Assembly (NCBI GenBank): GCA_005116955.1
Contig: SWDI01000001.1
Coordinates: forward strand, 214,464 to 278,463
Direction: 5' to 3'
Length of the DNA stretch: 64,000 nucleotides
Origin: Nitrospira sp.
Lineage (GTDB): Bacteria > Nitrospirota > Nitrospiria > Nitrospirales > Nitrospiraceae
The notes under the pieces were generated by a model that saw nothing but the letters and a program-made list of their open reading frames with translations, ran no database searches and had not been told where the DNA came from. Below are positions 25,911-34,614 of the stretch, one piece after another; the first letter of the stretch is position 1, and the number at the start of each line of letters is the position of its first letter. Made by a program: the position numbers and the translations under genes.

Positions 25911-26768
25911 ATGAAACAGTCTTCAATCGTTCGTCTCCTGCTTATACTGATTCCTTTACTGATGACCCTTCAGAGTTGCAGTAGTACTGTGTATCCAGGA
26001 AGTCGAGGGTTGAGGTGGTCTCCCCTGACCAGCGGATTAGCGAAAGAACCGCTCAGGGAAGGAATCTACTGGCGGGCGCCCTGGAATGACGTCTTGGTCT
26101 ACGACACGCGATGGAAAAGCTTTAGAGAAAAGGTGGATGCGCTGACTGCGGACGATCTGCCGGTCACCGTCTATGCCACCATCACGATGCGCCCAGTCCC
26201 CGATGAAATCTACTTTCTGGCTCAAGAGGTAGGGCCTGAGTGGTACAAGCAACTCGTGCACCCCCAACTCCTGTCCGCTGTCCGTGGGGTCGTCGCCAAT
26301 TACTCGATGGTGACGCTTCCGGAGCGAAGCAGCGAAATCGGCAACAAGATCGAAGCCGTCGTCGTTGAAACACTGAAAGGTCGCCATTTGGATGTCTACA
26401 ACGTGGCGCTTTCCGAAATGGAATTCTCCCAGATGGTCTTGCGGGCCATCGAACAGAAGCAGGCGAAGGAGCAGGAGAAGGAGCAGAAGGATTTCGAAGT
26501 GGTCATTGCTCAGCGCAACGCTGAGATTGCCAGGATCCAAGCCAAGGGAGAAGGTGATTCCTTGAAAATTCGGGCGGAAGGCGAATCCGACAGCATGAAG
26601 ATCCGAGCCGTGGGGCAGGCGCAGTCGCAGGAAGTCATCACCAAAACGTTGACGCCGGACTATTTGAAGTTCAAGCTCTATGAAAACCCTAATTCCAAGA
26701 CCATCATCGTACCCGAAAAGCTCAATGTTCCACTGATTCTGAGTCCTGGCGCCGATCACTCGCGATAG
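25911..26768 (+). CDS. SPFH/prohibitin-family protein with a lipoprotein signal
   Basis: 285 residues from ATG 25911 (GGAGGG upstream). The N-terminal signal ends in TLQSC, a lipobox. The SPFH domain (about 30-180) includes GLRWSPLTSG, LREGIYWRAPWND and ALTADDLPVTVYATITMRP. A coiled coil follows (AIEQKQAKEQEKEQKDFEVV, then repeated IRAEGES). Prohibitin/HflC-type proteins form membrane rings that steer proteases. A lipid-anchored form would face the periplasm, which is unusual. Confidence 0.78.
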   Translation: MKQSSIVRLLLILIPLLMTLQSCSSTVYPGSRGLRWSPLTSGLAKEPLREGIYWRAPWNDVLVYDTRWKSFREKVDALTADDLPVTVYATITMRPVPDEIYFLAQEVGPEWYKQLVHPQLLSAVRGVVANYSMVTLPERSSEIGNKIEAVVVETLKGRHLDVYNVALSEMEFSQMVLRAIEQKQAKEQEKEQKDFEVVIAQRNAEIARIQAKGEGDSLKIRAEGESDSMKIRAVGQAQSQEVITKTLTPDYLKFKLYENPNSKTIIVPEKLNVPLILSPGADHSR

Positions 26769-26776
26769 GAGTCGTC

Positions 26777-27235
26777 ATGAGACTGGCGCAGTATTTCGAG
26801 CGTGCCTATGATCCGAAGACTCTCACGGTGCGACAAATCATGGAGGGGGTGGTCTGTACGGTGAGCCCTGAAACCAGGGGGATCGCGATTGCGGAGATCA
26901 TGGCCGAGCGGAATTTTGGGGTGGTGCCCGTCGTGGAACGCGATTCAACGCTTGTCGGTCTGGTGTCTGAATTCGACCTGCTACGGGCCATCGACGAGGG
27001 TAAAGATCTTCGCCAGATCATGGCCGAAGACATGATGACAAGACATGTCGTCACGGTGACCGAAGACGTGCTCGTGCAGGATTTTATCAAGCTCCTTCAA
27101 CAGCAACACCTTATCCGAACTCCGGTTGTGAAGGGGAACACGTTGGTCGGGATCGTCACGAGACGGGATGCGGTGTTCGCCTATGTGAAGGCGACGGCTC
27201 CATATTGGAAACCGAGGAAGGGTGGAGATAGATAA
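26777..27235 (+). CDS. CBS-pair protein
   Basis: 152 residues with two CBS motifs: about 15-75 (VRQIMEGVVCTVSPETRGI, FGVVPVVERDSTLVGLVSEF) and about 85-145 (DMMTRHVVTVTEDVLVQDF, RTPVVKGNTLVGIVTRRD). CBS pairs bind adenine nucleotides and sense energy state. It is similar in size and organisation to the hypoxic response protein 1 of mycobacteria. It begins 8 bp after the SPFH gene. Confidence 0.88.
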   Translation: MRLAQYFERAYDPKTLTVRQIMEGVVCTVSPETRGIAIAEIMAERNFGVVPVVERDSTLVGLVSEFDLLRAIDEGKDLRQIMAEDMMTRHVVTVTEDVLVQDFIKLLQQQHLIRTPVVKGNTLVGIVTRRDAVFAYVKATAPYWKPRKGGDR

Positions 27236-27293
27236 TCCTGGAATGTGCTGCGCGTAAGCTGAGCCTTGGTAGGAGTCTCGGAGCGTTGCGGTA

Positions 27294-27617
27294 CTATTGC
27301 AAATGTAAGAGAGCCGACAAGATGACCTCGACAGCCTCGTAGAGGACCCCTTCCTCACCTCTACGAGCCAGAAACTCTCCTTGCCCTCTTTGCCGATCAA
27401 GCACAAAGGTCACTTTCAGATCTACGCGATACACGGTGAGTTTGGTGTTTTCGACCACGACCTGTTGCTCTTTGACCCAAGCTGACTGGATGCCGTGAAC
27501 CGTCTTGGATGCTGTGGCTATTTCTCTCCTTCCTGGTTTTACCTGCTCGGCGTATACGTAAAATAGCTGTGTGTCGAATTTGGCCTTGCGGGGTCTCTCT
27601 AGGTGGACTAGAATCAA
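27294..27617 (-). pseudogene. Dodecin-like fragment with altered ends
   Basis: The centre, about residues 34-72 of this frame (IATASKTVHGIQSAWVKEQQ, then VVVENTKLTVYRVDLKVTFVLD), has the dodecin helix-strand pattern. The normal N-terminal beta strand (about 25 residues) is replaced by unrelated sequence, and the frame runs ~35 residues beyond the usual end. Dodecins bind flavins as dodecamers. I read this as a decayed or rearranged gene; a functional extended variant cannot be excluded. It overlaps the upstream region of the kinase gene. Confidence 0.5.
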
Positions 27618-27628
27618 CTTCTCTCACC

Positions 27629-28726
27629 ATGACACCCAAAGTCGCAAAAAAAGAGCGTTGGGTGAGGGCACGACTGCTTTCACAGGCACCTCACGCCGAA
27701 GATCGGCAAGGGAAGGCGGTCGAATCGGCACAAGACAATTTCTTTGCCGAAGCCTTCCGCCTAAGCCCTCACCTGATCGGTATTACAGATCTCGAGACAG
27801 GGCTCTGTCTCGAGATCAATGACGCCTGCCTCGCCACATTCGGCTTTCGCCGGGATGAAGTTATCGGAAAGACGACATTGATGTTGGGCATTTGGCCTGA
27901 TCCTCATGATCGGGCCAGGCTCATCGATCGATTGAAATCTGAAGGGTCAGTCCGAAACCTTGAAGTGTCGACGCGGATGAAAGATGGGGAGCTGCGACAG
28001 TTTCTCATCTCGACGGACTTGATCACGCTCAGAGAGAAGCCTTGCCTCCTGACGATCGGCAATGACATTACCGATCGCAAGCGGGTTGAGGAGGTGCTGC
28101 GGCGGACCCATGAAGAGTTGGAACAACGCGTCCAGGAAAGAACGGTCGACCTCGAGCGAACCCATGCAGCGATGCGGGATAGTGAGGCGCGCTTCCGTTT
28201 GTTCATCGAACATGTGCCGGCTGCCATTGCGATGTTTGACCGCAACATGCGTTATTTGGTGGCCAGTCGCCGGTGGATGGAAGACTATCAGCTTACAGGG
28301 GCGATCCTCGGCCGATCGCACTATGACGAGCTTCCGGAGATTTCATCACGATGGAAAGAGATCCATCGTCGCGGACTGGCCGGAGAAATTCTGAGCGCAG
28401 ATGAAGACCAGTTCGTTCGAGATGATGGCTCGATGCAGTGGATAACGTGGGATGTTCGCCCTTGGTATAGCGGCGATGAAGTAGGCGGAATTGTGATTGC
28501 CACGGAGGATGTGACGGCTCGTGTGGAGGCACAGAACGCCTTGCATGAAAAGGAGGGACGGTCCGACCAGGTCATTCGGTTGGCCAACTTCGGAATTTTT
28601 GATCATGACCATCGCACGGGGCAAATGTACTGGTCCCCTGCGATGAGAGAAATCTACGGAGTGGGACCCGATGATCCCGCGTCTTTCGAGGGGGTATGTT
28701 CAGTTACTCCATCCGGAAGACCGTGA
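27629..28726 (+). CDS. Multi-PAS sensor histidine kinase, N-terminal part (frameshifted)
   Basis: About 355 useful residues. PAS domains begin near SPHLIGITDLETGLCLEIND (about 45), HVPAAIAMFDRNMRYLVASR (about 200), and LANFGIFDHDHRTGQMYWSP (about 325). A short coiled coil lies between the first two. After DPASFEG the frame runs into a stop; the sequence continues in the next frame as YVQLLHPEDRE. Removing one G from the GGGGG at about 28690-28694 would join the two parts. The start is uncertain; ATG 27629 fits best. Confidence 0.7.
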   Translation: MTPKVAKKERWVRARLLSQAPHAEDRQGKAVESAQDNFFAEAFRLSPHLIGITDLETGLCLEINDACLATFGFRRDEVIGKTTLMLGIWPDPHDRARLIDRLKSEGSVRNLEVSTRMKDGELRQFLISTDLITLREKPCLLTIGNDITDRKRVEEVLRRTHEELEQRVQERTVDLERTHAAMRDSEARFRLFIEHVPAAIAMFDRNMRYLVASRRWMEDYQLTGAILGRSHYDELPEISSRWKEIHRRGLAGEILSADEDQFVRDDGSMQWITWDVRPWYSGDEVGGIVIATEDVTARVEAQNALHEKEGRSDQVIRLANFGIFDHDHRTGQMYWSPAMREIYGVGPDDPASFEGVCSVTPSGRP

Positions 28727-30008
28727 AACAGTCGTCCTGGCTATCAAGCAGGCCCAAGATCCTGCCGGTGATGATCTCTTCTCGGTGGAACACCGTGTGT
28801 TGCACCGCGATGGGAGTGTCAGGTGGGTGAGTTTTCGATCATGGACGCTATTCGACAACGAGGGGTCTGAGCGCCGCCCTACTCAAACCTTGGGGGCGAT
28901 GATCGATATCACCAAGCGCAAACAGGCCGAGGAAGCGCTGAAAATAAGTGAGCGCCGATTCGCATCCTTTATGGATAATTTGCACGACTTTGCCTGGATC
29001 AAAGATGCTCAGGGACGGTATCTCTACGTCAATCGACTCTTTGAAGAATCCCTCCTCAAAAGATTAGATTGGAAAGAAAAGACTGCTCGTGAGTTGTGGT
29101 CTGAGGAGATCGCCGTACAATATGAGTTGAACGATCGGAAAGTGTGGGAGACCAGGGTCCCTCTGCACACAGTCGAGCCGTTCGTTCAGGATGGGGAGTT
29201 CCGGCACGCGCTTGTGAGCAAGTTTCCCATCGTCGATCACAAAGGAGCGCCGGTGTTGTTGGGAGGTGTCGCCGTCGACATCACCGAACGCAAACAGGCG
29301 GAAGAGGCGCTTCATCGCAACCAGCTGGAATTGCATCAGCAGCAAGTGCAATTGGAAGAACTGACGTCCAAGCTGCTGGCTGCGCAGGAGCATGAGCGGA
29401 AGCGAATCGCCCGTGATCTGCATGACGACGTCAGCCAGCGATTGGCCGCCTTGGTCTTGGAAGTCGCATCCTTGGAACACCACCCGTCTACGGTACCCGG
29501 TGAACTCACTCGAGCGCTGGCGCCACTTCGTGAACAGTTGGAGCAGCTTTCTGACGATGTGCACACGCTCGCGTATCGGCTTCACCCTTCGCTCCTGGAG
29601 CATGCCGGATTGCGCCCGGCGGTCGAAGAGCATGTTCATCAGGTTTCTCGGCGCACGGGCTTGCCCATTCATCTGAAGATTCTTGATGTTCCGGATGCGG
29701 TGCCGCTTGATCAGGCGACCTGTCTCTTCCGCGTTATGCAGGAGAGCGTTCAAAATGTGGTGAAACATGCGCAGGCAACGACCGTGACGGTCCAGCTCCG
29801 AGGGTCATCAAAGGGGGTCGGTCTGTCCGTCATTGATAATGGGAAGGGATTTGACCCACAGGACCTGCGTATTCATCAACAAGGGCTGGGATTGAGCAGT
29901 ATGGAGGAGCGGCTGCGACAACTGCACGGGTTCTTTCGAATCCAATCTCGCTCATCTCACGGCACAAAGGTCTGTGCGTGGGTGCCGTGCAAGGTGGAGG
30001 TCTCATGA
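28671..30008 (+). CDS. Sensor histidine kinase, C-terminal part (PAS + HisKA_3 + ATPase)
   Basis: It begins inside a PAS domain (YVQLLHPEDRETVVLAIKQA), has another PAS (about 100-215, ending VAVDITERKQAEEALHR), then the NarL-system dimerisation motif RKRIARDLHDDVSQRLAAL, with the phospho-His at about residue 250. The ATPase region has VMQESVQNVVKHAQA and VIDNGKGFDPQ plus GLGLSSMEERL. It overlaps its response regulator by 4 bp. With the upstream 5' part it would be a kinase of about 790 residues. Confidence 0.8.
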   Translation: MIPRLSRGYVQLLHPEDRETVVLAIKQAQDPAGDDLFSVEHRVLHRDGSVRWVSFRSWTLFDNEGSERRPTQTLGAMIDITKRKQAEEALKISERRFASFMDNLHDFAWIKDAQGRYLYVNRLFEESLLKRLDWKEKTARELWSEEIAVQYELNDRKVWETRVPLHTVEPFVQDGEFRHALVSKFPIVDHKGAPVLLGGVAVDITERKQAEEALHRNQLELHQQQVQLEELTSKLLAAQEHERKRIARDLHDDVSQRLAALVLEVASLEHHPSTVPGELTRALAPLREQLEQLSDDVHTLAYRLHPSLLEHAGLRPAVEEHVHQVSRRTGLPIHLKILDVPDAVPLDQATCLFRVMQESVQNVVKHAQATTVTVQLRGSSKGVGLSVIDNGKGFDPQDLRIHQQGLGLSSMEERLRQLHGFFRIQSRSSHGTKVCAWVPCKVEVS

Positions 30009-30658
30009 ATCGACCCCGTATTCTGATGGCTGATGATCACGCCATTGTCCTGGCTGGACTTCGGAAACTGGTGGAAGCCGAGGGCGAGGTGGTTGGTATG
30101 GTGGAGGACGGACGAGCCTTAGTGGAAGCGGCGCAGCAGCTTCGTCCCGACATCGTGTTGCTAGACATCTCAATGCCGTTGCTCAACGGACTCGATGCAG
30201 CGCGCCAAATAAGTAAGCTAGTGCCGGAGAGCAAGCTCATCTTCCTCACCATGCATGCTACCCCCACCTATGCGACCGAAGCCTTTAAGGCCGGAGCCTC
30301 CGGCTATCTGATAAAGCGGTCCGCCGCCGTGGAGCTCAAGCAAGCCATCCAGGCGGTGATGCGAGGACAACACTACATGACTCCGCTTATCACGAAAGAT
30401 GTCTTGGCGGCGACACTCCAATCTCCGGATGGCCAGTTCAATAAGCCATTGGTGACCTCTCTTACCCAGCGGCAACGGGAGGTGTTACAGCTTGTTGCCG
30501 AGGGAAAAGGTACCAAGGCCATTGCCTCGATCCTGAACATTTCCGTGAAAACTGTGGAGTTTCACAAGTTTCGCATTATGAGTGAACTCGATCTTCACTC
30601 GACGGCCGAGCTAGTCAAGTACGCGATTGGCGAAGGCCTTGTGAGTGTGTCGTCGTAG
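30005..30658 (+). CDS. NarL/LuxR-type response regulator
   Basis: 217 residues from ATG 30005 (ATGA overlap with the kinase). Receiver domain: ILMADDHAIV, phospho-acceptor Asp in IVLLDISMP (about residue 54), and Lys in GYLIKRS. The C-terminal LuxR HTH is LTQRQREVLQLVAEGKGTKA and IASILNISVKTVEFHKFRIM. It is the DNA-binding partner of the multi-PAS kinase. Possible targets are the surrounding stress genes (inference). Confidence 0.9.
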   Translation: MNRPRILMADDHAIVLAGLRKLVEAEGEVVGMVEDGRALVEAAQQLRPDIVLLDISMPLLNGLDAARQISKLVPESKLIFLTMHATPTYATEAFKAGASGYLIKRSAAVELKQAIQAVMRGQHYMTPLITKDVLAATLQSPDGQFNKPLVTSLTQRQREVLQLVAEGKGTKAIASILNISVKTVEFHKFRIMSELDLHSTAELVKYAIGEGLVSVSS

Positions 30659-30945
30659 TCACGTCCACTGGTCACGCATACTACCCGAAGTACAGTCGTG
30701 TGCTACTACTACAACATCATGAGTTCATCTACTAGCGTTACCATTCAGTACTAGTAATCTCCCTGCATCTTTCTAGTGGGCTTCCTAGTTCACAAGGCCC
30801 GTCATATATCCTTACTATTAGTTAACGAAAGAATTAGTCCGTTTTTGTACGTTGTTGTGTGCGATCCCTATTCATTTGAGCATGTAGGTTCTTCCGTGAC
30901 AGTTAAGAAGTCGTTGTAAGTTTTGGTCTTTGTGTAGAAGGGTGT

Positions 30946-31206
30946 ATGCAAGTTTCAGCAATCATAGAGCGTGTTTATGGTGCCCTAGAGCAGTTTGGTA
31001 CTACTTGTTCAATGGAAGAGGTGGTTGGGCTTTGTCCAGACCTGACCTGGAACCAAGTGTATCTAGCCATTGATTATTTGAGCAAGACCGGAAAAGTCTC
31101 TGTGACCTTAGACCCAGACAGGACGTACACAGTCCGGGTCTATTCATCAGCCACCGAGGCATCTCAATTCTCACCAAAACAAGATCACGTCCACAGTGCT
31201 GCCTAG
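30946..31206 (+). CDS. Small winged-helix-like protein
   Basis: 86 residues preceded by AGAAGGG. IIERVYGALEQFGTTCSMEE, VVGLCPDLTWNQVYLAIDYL and SKTGKVSVTLDPDRTYTV fit a three-helix winged-helix fold with a beta wing. It has no partner gene. It may be a small DNA-binding regulator; not recognised beyond that. Confidence 0.6.
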   Translation: MQVSAIIERVYGALEQFGTTCSMEEVVGLCPDLTWNQVYLAIDYLSKTGKVSVTLDPDRTYTVRVYSSATEASQFSPKQDHVHSAA

Positions 31207-31645
31207 AACCTAGGCGTAGCATACCCCTGCCGCTGGTGGCCCTAGCTTACGGTAATGATCTCCCGTGGAGTATGGGTTCCTAATGAGATAGGCCTAGCGT
31301 ACTGGAGGCTTACAGCAGTCTAGACTTTCTAAGGGCTCCCTGCCTCATGAAGTAGTCCTCGCACTCTGTTCTCAGGGCCATCCGAACCAGATACACTCGA
31401 ACAGATCGAGACTCTGCGCATTGCCAACCTACTTGACAGTCGATTTGGTCGGGAATAAATTCATGCCCCATAAAAATCCCAAAGAGCCATGGGGCCAAGT
31501 TGTTGGCTGACATCACACCTCGTGTCGATGCCATGCTTATCAGCTTTTTCAGGGGAGAAAGGATGTCTGCCGGCCTCAATGTTTTGGGAGGTGTGCTGTG
31601 GAATACCACTTCGTAGCGTGACGGGTCCGGACGAAAGGAGTAACT
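31207..31645. other. Intergenic region before a micro-protein gene
   Basis: 439 bp. A 99-codon minus-strand frame (31310-31609) lacks a ribosome site and a recognisable domain, so I do not call it. The stretch ends with the AAAGGAG site of the 27-residue protein. Confidence 0.4.
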
Positions 31646-31729
31646 ATGGATAGTACCTTCTTAATGTTTGCAGTTGTGATGCTCGTGATCTTCATCGGCG
31701 GTATCATCGTGTACAAAAAGAGCGTATAA
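31646..31729 (+). CDS. 27-residue single-pass membrane micro-protein
   Basis: ATG follows GAAAGGAG by 5 bases. The protein is MDS plus a hydrophobic helix ending IGGIIVYKKSV. A sibling of 26 residues is encoded at 34298-34378 (minus strand) and shares the MD start, the GG in the helix and an identical VYKKS C-terminal motif. Conservation of two copies supports real translation. The function is unknown; it could be a subunit or regulator of a membrane complex. Confidence 0.65.
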   Translation: MDSTFLMFAVVMLVIFIGGIIVYKKSV

Positions 31730-31989
31730 GCAGCGTTCTTCTCCGTCTCGTCATCTTGTGAAGGGGCTCATTGCCGAAGTCCCGTAAGTTGGACGGTTGT
31801 CATTCGTGCTGAGCAAGAATGTAGGTCCACCTTTTTCAGGCCTTATCCTTCTACTCTCTGCAAGGTTCTTCCTATGTCTGAACGCGTACCAAACTCAGAC
31901 AGTATAATCTTGGGCCTTTGTTCAGGGATGGATGAAGAGGCATCAAACCGAATCATGGGTACGAGCAATGGATGATAGGGAGATGTTAG

Positions 31990-32919
31990 CTATTCTCGGA
32001 TGGCCTTGGCTCGCTTTTGCAGATAGGCGTTTCGGACCGCAGCATAGAGGTCGAGCGTCGATTCTTCCACCCCCTGAAACTTTTCCAGATTCAAAGAGCG
32101 TTCGTTGACGACTTCCGTCGCACGTGCGCCAATTGAGATGGCATAGGTAAGGGCTCGCTCATCGATGTCGACCACTGTCGGAATCGAATCGATGTTATGC
32201 ATGGTCGGCAGGATGAGCCAGTAAATCGGATTGAGGGCGATGTCTCCAGCATAGCCTGCAAGATCTCGAACCGTATAGGGTCCCAGAATCGGTATCATGA
32301 GATAGGGACCTGGTGGAACTCCATAAAATCCGAGCGTTTGTCCCGTATCTTCCTCCGGTGTCGTCAGCTTGAAGTAATGCTGGGCCACATCGAAAAATCC
32401 GCCGATCCCGACCGTCGTATTAATGAGAAATCGCCCAACTTCAATCCCAGCTCCTTTGAATTTTCCCTGAAACATATTGTTCAGGAATCGCGGGGTTGCA
32501 CGGCTATTGTAGAAAATATTGCTGACGCCGACCTGGACAATATTCGGCACGATGAAGTTGTAACCCTTGGCGACCGGCTTCAATATCCAGCGATCAAGCT
32601 GCCGGTTGAATTCAAAGAATTTGGTGTTGAGTGGTTCCCACGGATCGTATTCTTCGATCCCTTCTTCACCCGGCTTCGAAAACGGATCGAGTGGCTCTTC
32701 AGAGGACGCGTCGTGGACCTGTGCTTCTGACGGGAGAGCCTTGGGATTCGCATCAGCCAGAAGAACTGGCCGAGCGTTCTGCTCGATGGTGGGGGCGAGT
32801 GAGTTTGTCGAGCCCTTTTGAGTCACGCAACCTGAGAGCACGATCAATAAGACGGCAAGAACGAGTCCATATTCACGTTGCCTGAAGCAGACCGGCCTAC
32901 ACCCAGCTTTTGTCCTCAT
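31990..32919 (-). CDS. mlaA: MlaA (VacJ) outer-membrane lipoprotein
   Basis: 309 residues with lipobox VLSGC after a long basic start. The conserved core is DPWEPLNTKFFEFNRQLDRW, then FLNNMFQGKFKGAGIEVGRF, TTPEEDTGQTLGFYGVPPGP and YLMIPILGP. MlaA removes misplaced phospholipids from the outer membrane. The other Mla genes are not next to it here. Confidence 0.9.
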   Translation of the reverse strand: MRTKAGCRPVCFRQREYGLVLAVLLIVLSGCVTQKGSTNSLAPTIEQNARPVLLADANPKALPSEAQVHDASSEEPLDPFSKPGEEGIEEYDPWEPLNTKFFEFNRQLDRWILKPVAKGYNFIVPNIVQVGVSNIFYNSRATPRFLNNMFQGKFKGAGIEVGRFLINTTVGIGGFFDVAQHYFKLTTPEEDTGQTLGFYGVPPGPYLMIPILGPYTVRDLAGYAGDIALNPIYWLILPTMHNIDSIPTVVDIDERALTYAISIGARATEVVNERSLNLEKFQGVEESTLDLYAAVRNAYLQKRAKAIRE

Positions 32920-33231
32920 TCTTAAGATAACCTCTCGAGTTGAATGAAACGAGCATTGAGCCCAAAGTGCCGCACTCTACCAAAAAAGTTGAGTCACCCG
33001 CCAATCAAATATTTCGGAATTGTTCTTGTGGACCAAGACCTTAGTCTACGATCGCCGAGCATTCGTAGTCGTGGCATCAACGTTGCCTTACCTCCACTCA
33101 TCTATAGGTCAACACAGCCAGACGGGCCTGTATCCACTGTGCTTCAGTATTCTGCTGATGGTGTTTTCGATGAGTGGTTTGCACCATGCGGGGGATCTGG
33201 TGACGTCAGGCTTCGAATAAGGAGGATGCCG
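32920..33231. other. Intergenic region between mlaA and the second tandem Usp
   Basis: 312 bp. The Usp reading frame continues upstream through it without a stop, but without Usp-like sequence or a start with a ribosome site. I see no gene in it. Confidence 0.4.
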
Positions 33232-34077
33232 ATGAAAGCCGTCGTAGGAGTGGATGGGTCGAAGTATTCAGAGTGGGTGTTGGGTTGGCTGGGTAAGATG
33301 CCGTTTCGGGTGGCACCAGGAGTCACAGCAATTCATGCGATGGATCTTCAATCCGTGCGACCGCCGTTCATCGTACAACCGTCCGTCAGTGGGTATGAAC
33401 CGGACGAAGGGGAAGCCATTCATCTCCTAGAGTCTCGAGCCAAGCAGGTAGAAGCAGAGACGAAGCGGCGCTTCGTGAAGCTTGGGCTCAAGGGCTCGGT
33501 GCGCGTCGTGCAGGACAAGATTGCACAAGCCCTCATCGAGCAGGCAGGCCATAAGGGATTGATCGTGGTTGGGAGCCGAGGGCTAGATGCCATCGATCGT
33601 TTGGTGCTGGGGAGCGTCTCGACAACAGTCACGCTCCATGCGTCCTGTCCGGTCTTGATTGTGAAAGAGCCTCCCCAAACCCTTCGGCGGATGCTCGTCG
33701 CGACAGACGGCTCTCCGTCATCCAAGAAAGCGCTCCAGTTCATGACCAAACAGTTCACGGCCAAGCCTGATGCCAAGCCGCTCGTGATTCTGCTGGTCCA
33801 TGTTATGCCGTTTCTGCGCTACACGATGGTGAAGGAGGCGGGGGAGCAATTGCTCGCGCAGGAGGCAGCCAAGCTTGAGAAAGTCGGGTACCGCGTCAGG
33901 CAGTTTCCCTGTGTGGGACCAGCCGCTGAGGAGATCATGAAAGTGGTGAATCGCGAACAGCCGGATCTAATCGTGACAGGGGCCAAAGGGCGAAGTGCAG
34001 TGACGCGCTTTCTCCAGGGCAGCGTCTCGATGAAACTCGCCCAACAGAGTGCCTGTTCCGTTCTCGTTGTCAGATAA
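33232..34077 (+). CDS. Tandem universal stress protein (two UspA domains)
   Basis: 281 residues from ATG 33232, six bases after AAGGAGG; the ATG at 33226 touches the ribosome site. The nucleotide-binding signatures are GSRGLDAIDRLVLGSVS and GAKGRSAVTRFLQGSVS, both complete. It is a paralogue of the double Usp at 4577-5434. It is followed by a strong hairpin. Confidence 0.9.
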   Translation: MKAVVGVDGSKYSEWVLGWLGKMPFRVAPGVTAIHAMDLQSVRPPFIVQPSVSGYEPDEGEAIHLLESRAKQVEAETKRRFVKLGLKGSVRVVQDKIAQALIEQAGHKGLIVVGSRGLDAIDRLVLGSVSTTVTLHASCPVLIVKEPPQTLRRMLVATDGSPSSKKALQFMTKQFTAKPDAKPLVILLVHVMPFLRYTMVKEAGEQLLAQEAAKLEKVGYRVRQFPCVGPAAEEIMKVVNREQPDLIVTGAKGRSAVTRFLQGSVSMKLAQQSACSVLVVR

Positions 34078-34117
34078 GTCGCGAACCCATCAACCTACCG
34101 CACGCACGGAAACAGAA

Positions 34118-34150
34118 CCATCGCTCGCCTCTGAGAGAGGCAAGCGATGG
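34118..34150 (+). terminator. Hairpin after the second tandem Usp gene
   Basis: CCATCGCT-C-GCCTCT, loop GAG, AGAGGC-A-AGCGATGG: a 15-bp stem with one mismatch, 40 bp after the stop. It lacks a long T run, so it may stop transcription weakly or protect the mRNA end. Confidence 0.5.
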
Positions 34151-34297
34151 TATGAATCGGAAGAGGTTCGACGAAAGGAAATGGTCCTTGCCATGAGAAA
34201 TGTCTCTCTCCGCCAGACCGGATCATCTACCGCGCAAGAGTACTTCTCAACAAGATGAGGCCTTCCCTAGGAGGATGCCCAATTCTGGGCCGGCGAC

Positions 34298-34378
34298 CTA
34301 CGCACTCTTTTTGTACACGATCAACCCACCGATGAGGAGTGCACCCATCACCAATGCGAACAGCGTCATCGTATCCAT
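34298..34378 (-). CDS. 26-residue single-pass membrane micro-protein (sibling of 31646-31729)
   Basis: ATG at 34378 is preceded by GAAAGGAG. The helix contains MGALLIGGLIVYKKSA; the end is almost identical to the first copy. The two genes lie 2.6 kb apart in opposite orientation, flanking mlaA and usp. The shared C-terminal VYKKS would be cytoplasmic under the positive-inside rule. Confidence 0.65.
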   Translation of the reverse strand: MDTMTLFALVMGALLIGGLIVYKKSA

Positions 34379-34614
34379 AACGGCTCCTTTCAATTAAGAA
34401 GACTACAAACCTTTACATGTATAGTGGAGCAACTCTTGTGCTTGCATTGATCGAAGACGGCGGTTTCTAAACTCCTGAAAAAGAGGTGTCTACAACACCC
34501 TGTATGTCAAATCTATTCAGTGAGCTGGGGAGAATGTCATCAAGGCTGTCTATTCCCTTAGACAACGAAAGGTGAGGGAAAGATTCAGCGCCTCAAGTGT
34601 GGTAGCTGAAGCGG

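Noticed and set aside
31310-31609. 99-codon minus-strand reading frame
   Set aside because: GTG start without a ribosome site and no recognisable domain; it ends close to the next gene's leader. Probably chance.
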